DNA of 40,286 nt from Akkermansia muciniphila (GCA_945865375.1 CAMBEJ010000034.1:1-40286); one strand, 5' to 3'; positions 27,210-35,441 are shown, numbered from the stretch's first letter. Numbers and translations: made by a program. The notes: generated by a model from the letters alone, not told the origin.

Positions 27210-27722
27210 TTATTGGGCGGTCGGATTGATGTCGTTGGGTTTGTAAACGATAATTCCCTGGACGTGATCGAAATTCCTGTCGGCCGTGGCTATCCCCTGG
27301 ATGCCCAGGCGCCTGGCGATAGCGAGGTTCAGCGAGTCGTTGGTCAAAAGGCCATGTTGCTTCTGAAGTTCCAACGCGAGGTAAAAGTCCTGGGGATGGA
27401 TCGGTTCAAAACTGATCGCGCTGTCCAACAAATCGCGAACATTGTCGGCGTAAAGATTGAGCCCCGCGATGGCCTCAGGTTTCTTCCCGAGCAGCCGGGA
27501 GGGGTTGCCGCCGGAAATCAGCCCCGCCTCCCGGGCCTCGTTGATCATCCGCCGATGGCAGACCTCAGCCAGGACGATAGCGCTCGAAAATGCGACCACC
27601 GCTTCCCCACCCACGCGATCCAGAAGCTGGCGGCATTGCGGGGACCTTCGTTCCGCCGCATAAACGAAGATGTTGGCATCGATAAAAATCGAGGCCGCAT
27701 TGAGAATGTCTGTTAGGTTCAT
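27210..27722 (-). CDS. PIN-domain ribonuclease toxin
   Basis: A 170-residue PIN protein. The acidic metal-binding residues appear as FIDANIFVYA, AEVCHRR, LLTNDSLNLAIA and IATADRNFD, in the right order and spacing. It overlaps its antitoxin gene by four bases (ATGA at 27719-27722). VapC-like toxins cut tRNA or other RNA when not bound by the antitoxin. It is embedded inside the defence operon between the PglZ-like gene and the ORF6N gene. Confidence 0.88.
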   Translation of the reverse strand: MNLTDILNAASIFIDANIFVYAAERRSPQCRQLLDRVGGEAVVAFSSAIVLAEVCHRRMINEAREAGLISGGNPSRLLGKKPEAIAGLNLYADNVRDLLDSAISFEPIHPQDFYLALELQKQHGLLTNDSLNLAIARRLGIQGIATADRNFDHVQGIIVYKPNDINPTAQ

Positions 27723-27961
27723 TGGTCGTAGAAGTCGGCCTCCATGGTTTCCCGGAACTGCTCGTCCGTGAGCTTGAAGGCCCGGCTCGCCAGAAACCGT
27801 TTGAGACCGGAGCGGTGCCCGGACTTGCGCTTTTTGTTAATCAGATAATCTGACACGGCCGTTTGAATAAGTTCGCTGACCGCGCGGCGTTCCAACGCCG
27901 CGGTCATCTTCAGCTCCCGATAAACTTCATCATCCAACTGGGTTCCGACTTTGATTTTCAT
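27719..27961 (-). CDS. Ribbon-helix-helix-type antitoxin
   Basis: About 80 residues from the ATG at 27961 (MKIKVGTQLDDEVYRELKMT); an in-frame ATG at 27985 is also possible. Residues 3-45 fit a CopG/RHH DNA-binding fold (beta strand KIKVGTQL, helices DEVYRELKMTAALERRAV and SELIQTAVSDYLINK). The charged C-terminus would bind the PIN toxin. It lies just behind the PglZ-like gene in the same operon. Confidence 0.8.
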   Translation of the reverse strand: MKIKVGTQLDDEVYRELKMTAALERRAVSELIQTAVSDYLINKKRKSGHRSGLKRFLASRAFKLTDEQFRETMEADFYDQ

Positions 27962-27985
27962 AAATCCAGTAATCCATTTGTCCAC

Positions 27986-28975
27986 TCAGCCGCGGGGTTC
28001 AAGTTCAATCCACGGGACCAAAACTTCCATGAAGGAGAAGCCGCCGTGCTGGTAAAGTCTGCGGGAACTTGTCCCCTGCGGCCGGGCGCGAAGCCGGCCG
28101 CGCAGCATGGCCGTGCGGGAAGTCGGCAGAATCTGCAAATCGGCATGCCACGCAGGCAAAGCCTCGTCGGGCGTAAACTCCTTCCAGCGGGCCTGTCCCA
28201 AAATTTCGGGCGCGTTTGAGTCACGGGTCGCTTCCAGCGACGCGCCGAAAAAAATGTAGCCGTGGTCGCTGGTGACAACGATGGGCAGGCCGCGAGGAAT
28301 ATCCTGCAAAGTGTATTTCCAGATCGTGGGGATGTAATTGCGGTGAAAATTGCTGAACAAGGCTTCGTTGCGGGCGTTGTCGTCTGCAAACAGCCGGTCG
28401 GGGTAGGTGGACCAGATGAGGAGACTTGGGCCAACCGGGAAAGCGTGGCGGGCATTCGGCTGGTCGAGATAGAACGCCTCGACGTTTTTCAATGAGAGTT
28501 CGGTGCGGCCACGAAGCTGTGACGGCCCGATGCGCGTTCCGATGACGCGCTCATCAACATAATGAATCGTTTCGGTGGGCAGGCAGGTGGCGACGGCGCG
28601 CGCGGACTTGACTCGGAAACCGGAATCCTCCGCCATTTTCAAGAGGAGCGGCAATTCGCGCAACGACAGGCCATCGAACACCACGGCGGCGCGCGGAGAG
28701 GAGAGAGGCAAAGGCGCATTGAGTCCAAGCCACTCCTTGACGGTGGGGGCCTGGGGAGAGTCTGCCTGCAATTCATCCCAAACACCCTGAGCGCCGGTGG
28801 CGATCAACTCTTCGACCCGGCAAACGGCTTCCTCGCCGGATCGGAGATACTGCTCGGGATCGTTTTGCCGATACCGCGCCTGAGTCCAGACCGTGTCCGT
28901 AAGCCAGGACTTGATCCCAGGCAGACGCTCCCCTTCGGCGAAGAGCCGGTCAGGTTTGAATGCGAGGGTGGACAT
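27986..28975 (-). CDS. pglZ: Short PglZ-like alkaline-phosphatase-superfamily protein
   Basis: A 329-residue protein from the ATG at 28975 (MSTLAFKPDRLFAEGERLPG); the stop of the ATPase gene lies 11 bases upstream, and an in-frame start at 29026 would overlap that gene. PglZ features: the metal and nucleophile-type strand AVVFDGLSLRELPLLLKMA, the second metal motif VVTSDHGYIFFG, and the C-terminal YQHGGFSFMEVLVPWIEL, equivalent to 'HGGlSleEvivPw' in PglZ of BREX. At 329 residues it is far shorter than BREX type 1 PglZ (over 800) and close to the compact type 3 and archaeal forms. PglZ is a core BREX protein whose activity resembles metal-dependent nucleases or phosphodiesterases. Confidence 0.82.
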   Translation of the reverse strand: MSTLAFKPDRLFAEGERLPGIKSWLTDTVWTQARYRQNDPEQYLRSGEEAVCRVEELIATGAQGVWDELQADSPQAPTVKEWLGLNAPLPLSSPRAAVVFDGLSLRELPLLLKMAEDSGFRVKSARAVATCLPTETIHYVDERVIGTRIGPSQLRGRTELSLKNVEAFYLDQPNARHAFPVGPSLLIWSTYPDRLFADDNARNEALFSNFHRNYIPTIWKYTLQDIPRGLPIVVTSDHGYIFFGASLEATRDSNAPEILGQARWKEFTPDEALPAWHADLQILPTSRTAMLRGRLRARPQGTSSRRLYQHGGFSFMEVLVPWIELEPRG

Positions 28976-28986
28976 GGGTGGTCGGG

Positions 28987-31380
28987 TCAGAGTGAGTTGG
29001 CCTGCACGCCGAGCGTCACCCGGCAAGAGCCGGGACTGAAATCTGGAAGACGTTCCACCATTTCCTCGACCTGCGGTTTGGTGAAAACGCCTGCAAATTC
29101 CAGCGCCGATTCGCCAGAGAATTTGGCCGGGCCGGTGAGTGAACCGCGCAGGAACGACGGGAGCGAACCAGTTTCGAGTGTCCGCTCGTCGAAGGTGAGG
29201 CCAATGCGGACCACAACAATGCGACGGCCTTCCTGCTGATCGAGGAGACGGGCGATTTCCTGCCGTATCTGCTGACGCGACGGCAGGAAGGGTGTGGCAA
29301 CCGTTTCCGTTGCCGGTTGCGCGGCCGTTGTGGAAGGCGCGGTGGTGCCCGCCGGCCAGCCGTTTCCGGTCGTGGCCGATGGTCGTGGCGCAGTGATTGG
29401 CAACAACTGTTGTGATGTGGTGGAAGGCGCGGCGGGGATATCGAATGGCTCGGAGATTACGGCATCACCCAACTGGTCGCCGGTGAGACGCGGGCGACGG
29501 CCACAAGCGTTGTCCACCGAATGGCGGAGGCCGATGACATTGCCAAGTTCGGCAAGCGCGCAGATGGCTTCCTGAAAAAGGCTGTGAGTCATCAGCATGG
29601 GGAAGCCAAGCGTGTTGCGGTAATCGGACTCGACCTGGCTCACCTTTTTGCCGACGAGGTCCGCGACGCGAGCGGCAAGGTGCTCCTGCAAAAGGGACGA
29701 AGGATACAGGGTGCGAAGCAAGTGCTGGGCAATCTGTTCGCGGGTGGCAGCAGGCGGAAGATTTTCACGCTGGAATTCGCTGTCCGACGATGATGCTCCG
29801 AACTTCGCGACCTGGACATGCTGAAAGTTCGTCTTCTTCAAATAGTCCACCGCATTGCGCTTGTCTTCCATGTCAATGCGGGAAAACTCGGTGCTTTTGG
29901 CAGCGTCACCCGCGTTGCGCGAAAGGTAGTCCGCGGCGAGCCAACTCTTCGCGTATTTGAGCAGGTCCGCGTTTCGGCGAAGATCCACTTTTTCGTCACG
30001 CGGTTCGATCAAGACGACGGTGTTGCGCCGCTTGAGGCCAAAGTAGAACTGGTGGATTTCCTCGGGCTTCAAGCTACGGGGTGCCGCTACGAGCCGGACG
30101 GCGGCTTGGGAACTGGCGTCGAGCGCGGTCTGGGTCGCGGACGGCTCGGAGAACACAATCAGTTCAGCTTCGCGGAAAACATCGTTGGCCCACCAGGAGA
30201 CGACCTTTTCCCACGCTTCCTCATCGGACACGGTGAGCGAGCGCAAGTTGACTTTCGCATGAGCATTTTCCCTGGTGTCAAAGAAGAGGCTGCCAGCGCG
30301 TTCGTGGAAATACGAGCCGAGCTTTTTGAAATTGGTCAGCGAAATGCGGAAAGCGTTGTAGTCGGACTCAGGACCGACGATTTGACGGGCAAGTTCGTCT
30401 TCGGTGATGCCGGGTTGTTTGGGTGACGGCGCAAGGCTGGCGAGAAGCGTCGCCGCAGCGATCTGATCCGAGAACGGGTTGCTGCGGAGTTCGCGCAAAT
30501 TTGATTCCGCGCAGGTCAGCAGGTTTTGAGATGGGTCGAGGTCAGCAAGCCAACTGCGGAGTTCGGTATCGAGGAGGCTGGCATCAGCCATGGTAATCAG
30601 GTGCATGGAGTCGCAGCGACTGCGAACCAGGGCGGCGAGAAAACCCAGCGCACCGCGAGTGCCCTGGAAGCCACCCTTTGATTGGCGAATGCGAACGAGA
30701 GCGACATCGAGCAGTTCCGGCGTGAAAGGAAATGATTGACGCAACAGGTCGGCGTAGTCGGGAGGAATATCAATGCCGAACCGTCGCCATGTGTTGAGGT
30801 AACTTTGAACAATTGCGTCAATCTCAGGTGACGGGGATAGCGGGGATTTTTTGAAGAGCCGGTGAAAGAGGACTTTGCGGCGGTCGGCAGAATCCTGGAA
30901 GCGGAGTTCGACGCGAGGAAGGCGCTTCAGCGTGAGGCCGGGTTCGAGATTTCCATCATAGACGGAGGCTATGAGCACGACGTTTGAGCCAGCGCGGTTC
31001 GACTCTTCTGAAATCATCTGGAGGAAATTCAAATTGCGCTGGCGGAGAGCGATGTCACTGATGGAACGAACCCCGCTTTCGAGTTCATCGAAAATCAGAA
31101 CGAGCTTCTTGCCCTCGAGCGCGGCGCGGAACTGGTTAATGTCGGGCGGTTGGTCGAGGCGAAAATTGAATTTGAGTTCTTGGGCGACGACGCCCCAAAG
31201 GGATTCGAGAGGAAAATCAGTGAATTTACGCCATAGAACCCGTGTGCTCGCTGGGGTGGAAAACGCTAGTTTATTCTCGGTCAGCCACCCCTGGCAGTCC
31301 CCTGGAGAGCTTGTCAGGTGCAGGGGAATCAGAAGGCCATGAGATTTACCGACGCCTTTCGGACCTTCGGCAAGGAACAA
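28987..31380 (-). CDS. DUF499-like P-loop ATPase of the defence operon (main part)
   Basis: The open frame from a TTG at 31380 gives 797 residues, but the gene really begins at the ATG at 31590: the same frame runs on upstream (DFLQSTFVSGDIHKLVDAIN, NSEDATTG) up to a TGA at 31495-31497. Walker A is EGPKGVGKSHGLLIPLHL at the very start of this frame; Walker B is KLVLIFDELESGVRS, sensor I NVVLIASVYDGN. The C-terminal third has a Pro/Ala/Thr-rich linker followed by a beta-rich domain (VRIGLTFDERTLETGSLPSF). The overall pattern (DVL...DFL..TF..GDI..L then P-loop 'GKSH') matches the DUF499/BrxC-PglY class of ATPases. If translation cannot start after the TGA, no full protein is made. Confidence 0.75.
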   Translation of the reverse strand: MFLAEGPKGVGKSHGLLIPLHLTSSPGDCQGWLTENKLAFSTPASTRVLWRKFTDFPLESLWGVVAQELKFNFRLDQPPDINQFRAALEGKKLVLIFDELESGVRSISDIALRQRNLNFLQMISEESNRAGSNVVLIASVYDGNLEPGLTLKRLPRVELRFQDSADRRKVLFHRLFKKSPLSPSPEIDAIVQSYLNTWRRFGIDIPPDYADLLRQSFPFTPELLDVALVRIRQSKGGFQGTRGALGFLAALVRSRCDSMHLITMADASLLDTELRSWLADLDPSQNLLTCAESNLRELRSNPFSDQIAAATLLASLAPSPKQPGITEDELARQIVGPESDYNAFRISLTNFKKLGSYFHERAGSLFFDTRENAHAKVNLRSLTVSDEEAWEKVVSWWANDVFREAELIVFSEPSATQTALDASSQAAVRLVAAPRSLKPEEIHQFYFGLKRRNTVVLIEPRDEKVDLRRNADLLKYAKSWLAADYLSRNAGDAAKSTEFSRIDMEDKRNAVDYLKKTNFQHVQVAKFGASSSDSEFQRENLPPAATREQIAQHLLRTLYPSSLLQEHLAARVADLVGKKVSQVESDYRNTLGFPMLMTHSLFQEAICALAELGNVIGLRHSVDNACGRRPRLTGDQLGDAVISEPFDIPAAPSTTSQQLLPITAPRPSATTGNGWPAGTTAPSTTAAQPATETVATPFLPSRQQIRQEIARLLDQQEGRRIVVVRIGLTFDERTLETGSLPSFLRGSLTGPAKFSGESALEFAGVFTKPQVEEMVERLPDFSPGSCRVTLGVQANSL

Positions 31381-31494
31381 GCCGGTAGTGGCGTCTTCGG
31401 AGTTGAGGCGAAGATTGATGGCGTCAACCAGCTTATGGATATCGCCCGAAACGAACGTGGACTGGAGGAAGTCTTTAGGGCGGGCTTCCAGTGC

Positions 31495-31590
31495 TCAGCG
31501 TTTGGAGTCGGAAACCCGCTCGATATCAATAACGCCCTGAAGCCGCCCGGTGAGGACTTCGTCTTTTGGTTCCAAAATCTCTTTAAGCAT
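31495..31590 (-). pseudogene. 5' end of the DUF499-like ATPase gene, cut off by an in-frame TGA
   Basis: From the ATG at 31590 the frame reads MLKEILEPKDEVLTGRLQGV and IDIERVSDSKR, then TGA as codon 32, then continues without any other stop for the remaining 835 codons. The opening 'LKEIxEPxDEVLTG' is typical for this ATPase class, so the ATG is very likely the original start. Confidence 0.75.
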
Positions 31591-31618
31591 TGGAGAACAT
31601 TCAACTATGTTTCTAGTT

Positions 31619-31660
31619 GCGTCAAGAAATCTTTTTGCATCTTGACTAAATATTGACTAT
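31619..31660 (-). promoter_or_regulatory. Repeat cluster upstream of the defence operon, candidate operator
   Basis: GTCAAGA at 31621-31627 and TCTTGAC at 31640-31646 form an inverted repeat with a 12-base spacer, and TTGACTA occurs twice in direct orientation exactly 11 bases apart (31642 and 31653). The cluster starts about 30 bases upstream of the ATPase ATG. A TTGACG box (minus strand, 31620-31625) could serve as a -35. The arrangement suggests a regulator that binds on one face of the helix. Confidence 0.45.
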
Positions 31661-31788
31661 TGGTTCCTTCCGGTTGACTGATCGCCCGCATCCTCAGCAG
31701 AACCAGCAAACCTCCGCAACCGCACTTCCGAAACGACAAAGGTCGGAATCCCCTGCGTGCGAGATGTCAACAGGCCAGAGCAAAACGC

Positions 31789-31968
31789 AATAAGCTTCGA
31801 CTCGGTTCAGAATGGGTTGAGCGTGGCATCACCAACGATGTCGTGCAGCTTCTTGTCCACGAATTCGGACACGAGTTTTCAAACGATCATTTGAGTTCCG
31901 AGTATCACGAGGCGTTGTGCGGCATCGGAGAAAAACTTTTCGCGCTCGCAAAAAAGTACGAATTATAG
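31789..31968 (+). pseudogene. C-terminal remnant of an unknown gene with a HEFGHE motif
   Basis: The frame, without any start codon, reads NKLRLGSEWVERGITNDVVQ, LLVHEFGHEFSNDHLSSEYH and EALCGIGEKLFALAKKYEL then TAG. The good amphipathic pattern and HExxH-like motif mark it as true coding sequence that has lost its 5' part; a neighbouring frame upstream (PCVRDVNRPEQNAISFDS) may be the continuation across a frameshift. I cannot name the family. Confidence 0.45.
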
Positions 31969-32482
31969 TGCTTTCGAGAATTCTGCCGTGAAACCTTCGG
32001 ACTGTTTCGCCGCTCTCCGTTGCCAAAACGCACATCTCCGCGCGCAATTCCTAAAGGCAAGAATCTTGGCGGAGCGAGGAGGGTCAAGGTGGAGGCGCCC
32101 TGCCCCCGGTTACGTTCTCAGCGTACTACCTTGAGGCCCGCAGAACCGCCATATAATCGTCAGCCGAACGTCGCGCGCCGGTGAAACTTAACTTTGGACT
32201 GTTTTCGTGCGAAATGGGTCGTTCTCAGAATTCACGAGCGTGACCGTGATGCTCGAATTCTCATCAGAGAGGGAAAGGCGATGCTTGGAAGCTCGTTCCT
32301 GAATGCTTCTTTCGGCTGTTGCATTTTCAGCTCGGACAATACTTTCGCGGCGGAATTGCTTCGCCCGGTGATATGGAACCACCCGCCGACCCCCTCGATT
32401 CGCAGGGATCTGGGCGTGCAACCAACTCGGTCCGCGATCTGATCTCCGTGTCAATTGTCGAATGTCGAAATGTGACCCCTCG

Positions 32483-32893
32483 TTAATTACGCAGAATTGG
32501 TGTGAAGTATTGGATCCTGGCGTGGCGGTAGTTTTTGAGTTTGGTGTCGCTGGTCAGCAGGGTGAGTTTGTGGACGCGCGCGGTGGCGACGATGAGTTCA
32601 TCCGCCGGATCGCGCACGGGAAAATCCGGCAGCGCCATGGCGTCGGCGACGATTCCCGGTGTGATCGGGAGGGTATGAATATGCGAAGCCACCGCCTCCT
32701 TGAGCCACGCACCGAGTTCCTTCATCAATTCCAGTTTGCCAATCTGGTGTTTCTTGCCGACCTCCCAGAGGCTGATGGCGGACAGGCCAAACTGTGCGTC
32801 GCGCTGGCTGAGGAGTTTCTTAATTTCGCCAGGCAACGTATCCACGGCGGTCGCGCCGCGCAGCCAGACGTTCGTGTCAAGCAGGTAGGTCAC
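32483..32893 (-). CDS. VapC-type PIN toxin
   Basis: A 136-residue PIN protein. I choose the GTG at 32893 because it overlaps the antitoxin stop (GTGA) and begins directly with the first catalytic strand (TYLLDTNVWL); an ATG five codons earlier (32908) is the alternative. Acidic residues: LLDTNVWL, SLWEVGKK, DPADELIVATA and LLTSDTKLKNY. It is the toxin of a type II pair and probably an RNase. Confidence 0.9.
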   Translation of the reverse strand: MTYLLDTNVWLRGATAVDTLPGEIKKLLSQRDAQFGLSAISLWEVGKKHQIGKLELMKELGAWLKEAVASHIHTLPITPGIVADAMALPDFPVRDPADELIVATARVHKLTLLTSDTKLKNYRHARIQYFTPILRN

Positions 32894-33111
32894 TTCATGG
32901 CCTCCCATTCCAGGTCCAGCGGTTCATCAAAGTCAGGCGGGATTATTGCCGTGCCGGCCATGCAGCCGAGAAAACTTACCTGTTTCGGTTCGGGCACAAG
33001 TCGGGCGAACGGTTTGCCGCGCTTGATAATCTGAACAGCTTCGCCTTTCTCCAGCCACTTGGAAACCCGTGCAAATTCATTCCGGAGATCGCGAACGGTT
33101 GCTGTTTTCAT
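32890..33111 (-). CDS. Phd/YefM-type antitoxin
   Basis: A 73-residue protein with the Phd N-terminal DNA-binding fold (MKTATVRDLRNEFARVSKWL, EKGEAVQIIKRGKPFARLVP) and an acidic toxin-binding C-terminus (PPDFDEPLDLEWEAM). Its stop overlaps the toxin start. A perfect palindrome lies immediately in front of its ATG and no ribosome site is visible between them. Confidence 0.9.
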   Translation of the reverse strand: MKTATVRDLRNEFARVSKWLEKGEAVQIIKRGKPFARLVPEPKQVSFLGCMAGTAIIPPDFDEPLDLEWEAMK

Positions 33112-33112
33112 A

Positions 33113-33130
33113 GTGATACATTTGTATCAC
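33113..33130 (-). promoter_or_regulatory. Palindromic operator of the Phd/PIN pair
   Basis: GTGATACA, two bases, TGTATCAC: a perfect 8-bp-arm inverted repeat ending one base before the antitoxin ATG. Phd antitoxins repress their own promoter through such palindromes. Its closeness to the ATG leaves no room for a ribosome site, which suggests a leaderless or very short-leader mRNA. Confidence 0.65.
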
Positions 33131-33143
33131 GGACGAGGAAATG

Positions 33144-33266
33144 TCAACCAGCGCAAACCCATAAACTCAGCAACCGGTCTGCCGCGCCCACGAGCTTAGC
33201 CCGCACCGGATCCATCTCCTGAGAGGCCTCCGCCAGGGCTTTGATGAAATCCTGACGATCCGCATG
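33144..33266 (-). pseudogene. Possible C-terminal gene fragment
   Basis: A frame with no start reads DRQDFIKALAEASQEMDPVR and AKLVGAADRLLSLWV before a stop. Its composition looks coding. Too short to name. Confidence 0.25.
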
Positions 33267-33281
33267 TTATAGTTTGACCCC

Positions 33282-33641
33282 TTAGTTTTTCCGCAACCAT
33301 TCCTCATCGTGACGCCAGTCCGCGGCGATTGCCTTGGAACGTTTCAATGCATCGTTCTCCGAAGGACTGAACTCCTGGAAGTAACGTGGGTACTCGGCTT
33401 GGGAAAGCACGTCTCGATAGTCCTTGGTGGCAGTCTGAATCGCCTCACTCAATCGATCAAGACGGCCGTTCGCCAATTTGAGAATCGCAACCCGCACCCG
33501 AATCACCTCGCGATGCCAGCTCTGCTTCCTATATTCCCCCAAAGCGAGCACCACCTCCGCGGCATGTTTCGGCGAAAACTCACGCGCCACAATCCGCGCA
33601 ATGTCGGCTTCCGAAACCTGGGGCACTGGTTGGTCATTCAT
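33282..33641 (-). CDS. Conserved small hypothetical protein
   Basis: A 119-residue protein from the ATG at 33641 (MNDQPVPQVSEADIARIVAR). The middle reads WHREVIRVRVAILKLANGRL and the second half DYRDVLSQAEYPRYFQ, with DWRHDEEWLRKN at the C-terminus. I recognise this pattern as a widespread conserved protein of Acidobacteria, Verrucomicrobia and related soil bacteria with no assigned role. It seems cytoplasmic and helical. Confidence 0.75.
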   Translation of the reverse strand: MNDQPVPQVSEADIARIVAREFSPKHAAEVVLALGEYRKQSWHREVIRVRVAILKLANGRLDRLSEAIQTATKDYRDVLSQAEYPRYFQEFSPSENDALKRSKAIAADWRHDEEWLRKN

Positions 33642-33768
33642 GATCACCCATCAGATCAGGCCTTTCACCCCGACTTTGGAGCACTTGGCCACAATTTAAT
33701 ATGTTTTGCCAGGTTCGCTGCTAGTTTTCGAACGATTCAATACACGGTCCATAACTCATACTGTTTGC

Positions 33769-34914
33769 ATGAAGAACCAAAAACAACTCCTTTACATTTC
33801 CGCAGCCTTGCTTGCCGCTGCTGGTGCCAACACACAAATCCAGGCGCAGGGCTGCGTCGCGGTGCATGGGGGTGGCATGTGCACCATCAACCATGGTCTC
33901 GGAGGTGAATCGGCAGACTTGGAGGGCGGTTCCTGGCTGGGCAGCGTCGGCTACCGGTTCTTCAAATCGGATCGCCACTTTTCAGGGGGTAGAGAACCTC
34001 GAAATGCCCTAGGACTGAGCCGTTTCGAACAAGGGAACGAGGTCATCAACTACTCGAACTTCATCGACCTCGGGGTCACTTATCAACTATCCGCTCGCTA
34101 CAGTGTGGCGCTGACCCTCCCCTTCGTGCAGCACACTCGTTCCGCTCCTTATGAGCACAGCGGAGTCCGCAACGAGACCAGTTCGGGTGGTTTGGGCGAC
34201 GTCCGGCTCACTGTTGGCGCGTGGATATGGGATCCCGCGACACAACCCAAAGGGAACATCCAGGTCGGCCTCGGGCTCAAGGCACCTACCGGGGATTCGG
34301 CAGCCTCGGATACGTTTTACCAAGACCAAGACCCCACCGCTGGCGTCAATATTCAACCCGTCATTCGCAACGTGGACCAATCGATCCAGCCCGGGGACGG
34401 GGGCTGGGGCTACAGCCTGGAGTTCAACGCCTACCGCGAGATCGTTCCGCGCTGGATTGCCTACGCGCAGGGATTCTACCTCTTTAATCCCCAAAACGTC
34501 AACGGAGCCCCAAGCCCAACGGCCCGCCGCGACGCAGGTCCCAACATCGCCGGACTCGACATCGACAACGGCATGTCCATAACAGACCAATACTTGTTGC
34601 GCTGTGGCATCACCTTCGTCCTGAGCCAGAAACACCAGATCGCCCTGAGCCTTGGAGGCCGCATGGAAGGCGTGCCCGTCGAAGACCTCAACGGGAACGC
34701 CGGTAACAGCGAGGGCTTCCGCCGACCCGGCTACGCCATCGCGGTCGAACCAGGCATCAACTGGATGCCGGGCCGTTGGAATTTCAGCATCACGGCACCA
34801 ATCCTTGTTTCAGCCAACCGCGAGCGCAGTTACTGGGATGGAAGGAAAGGCCGCCACGGCGACGCGGCTTTTGCCGATTACTTGATCACAGCAAACATCA
34901 GCCGCAGATTTTAG
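33769..34914 (+). CDS. Outer-membrane beta-barrel protein (transporter-like)
   Basis: A 381-residue protein from the ATG at 33769 with a signal peptide (KQLLYISAALLAAAGANTQI, cleavage near IQAQ). The mature protein alternates beta strands rich in Gly and aromatic residues (FIDLGVTYQLSARYSVALTL, GDVRLTVGAWIWDP, IQVGLGLKAPTGDS, QIALSLGGRMEGV) and ends in a C-terminal Phe (ITANISRRF), the signal for outer-membrane assembly. 'GLGLKAPTGD' is typical of the 'MetA-pathway/transporter' barrel family. Substrate unknown. It stands alone, upstream of the DUF1553/DUF1501 pair. Confidence 0.8.
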   Translation: MKNQKQLLYISAALLAAAGANTQIQAQGCVAVHGGGMCTINHGLGGESADLEGGSWLGSVGYRFFKSDRHFSGGREPRNALGLSRFEQGNEVINYSNFIDLGVTYQLSARYSVALTLPFVQHTRSAPYEHSGVRNETSSGGLGDVRLTVGAWIWDPATQPKGNIQVGLGLKAPTGDSAASDTFYQDQDPTAGVNIQPVIRNVDQSIQPGDGGWGYSLEFNAYREIVPRWIAYAQGFYLFNPQNVNGAPSPTARRDAGPNIAGLDIDNGMSITDQYLLRCGITFVLSQKHQIALSLGGRMEGVPVEDLNGNAGNSEGFRRPGYAIAVEPGINWMPGRWNFSITAPILVSANRERSYWDGRKGRHGDAAFADYLITANISRRF

Positions 34915-35441
34915 AAGACTTTTCTTGGTTAGATCCTTTTGAAGAAGAACCCGCATCGCTCGTCCCCTGCACCGATTCCCAGCCGCCCTGCCCTGCCGCA
35001 ATTGATTTAAGCTGAACGGGTAGCAATTTGTAATTTGTCGTCGAAGCCCACATGGGCTGCGTCAAGTTGCTCAAGCTCGGTGCAGCGCACGCTCCAGAGG
35101 AGTCGAGTCTGGATGGAGAATGCATTCCCTCGCACGCATTCTCACCCATCTCGCAGGGCTGCCTGTGGACAGACTGCCGACGATGCCCCTCACGATTGCA
35201 AGGAAAGCGACAGCCACCTGTCATGTCGCTGCGCCAGTGCCCACGTGCGCACATCAGATGTTTCATGTTCCCGTTTCCTTCCCGTACGCGTCACCGGAAT
35301 CCCCTGAAGCGCCGCTTCGGGTTCCAAGGCTGAGGCCGATCGGTCTTCCAAAATGGCGGTGGCGATCTGCCGGAAACCTCATAGAATCACCCTTTAAAAT
35401 CCAGTTCACAGAACGCGCCGAAGCCTCTATAAGAAACAGAT
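34915..35441. other. Gene-free stretch with two hairpins
   Basis: No gene is supported. Inverted repeats GAGAATGC/GCATTCTC (35116-35143, 12-base loop) and CCTGAAG/CTTCGGG (35303-35321, 5-base loop) could fold in RNA, but neither is followed by a T-run. The frames that cross this area are continuations of chance frames. Confidence 0.4.

Larger units (their letters stand above)
31591..32482. other. Gene-poor stretch between defence operon and PIN/Phd pair
   Basis: It holds the likely promoter/operator of the defence operon (31619-31660) and a gene fossil (31789-31968). The rest, about 31970-32480, has only short frames that look like chance. A TGTGACCCC at about 32470 resembles the tip of the RAYT inverted ends but is not enough for a call. 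Confidence 0.4.

Noticed and set aside
31495..31497. Selenocysteine or recoding at the TGA
   Set aside because: No SECIS-like hairpin was evident just downstream and the protein class has no known selenocysteine; a nonsense mutation is simpler.
32460..33280. TGTGACCCC and TTTGACCCC motifs similar to the tips of the RAYT ends
   Set aside because: Only about nine bases match, without a partner arm or transposase between them.
35116..35321. Two hairpins considered as terminators of the outer-membrane gene
   Set aside because: No T-run follows either stem on either strand.
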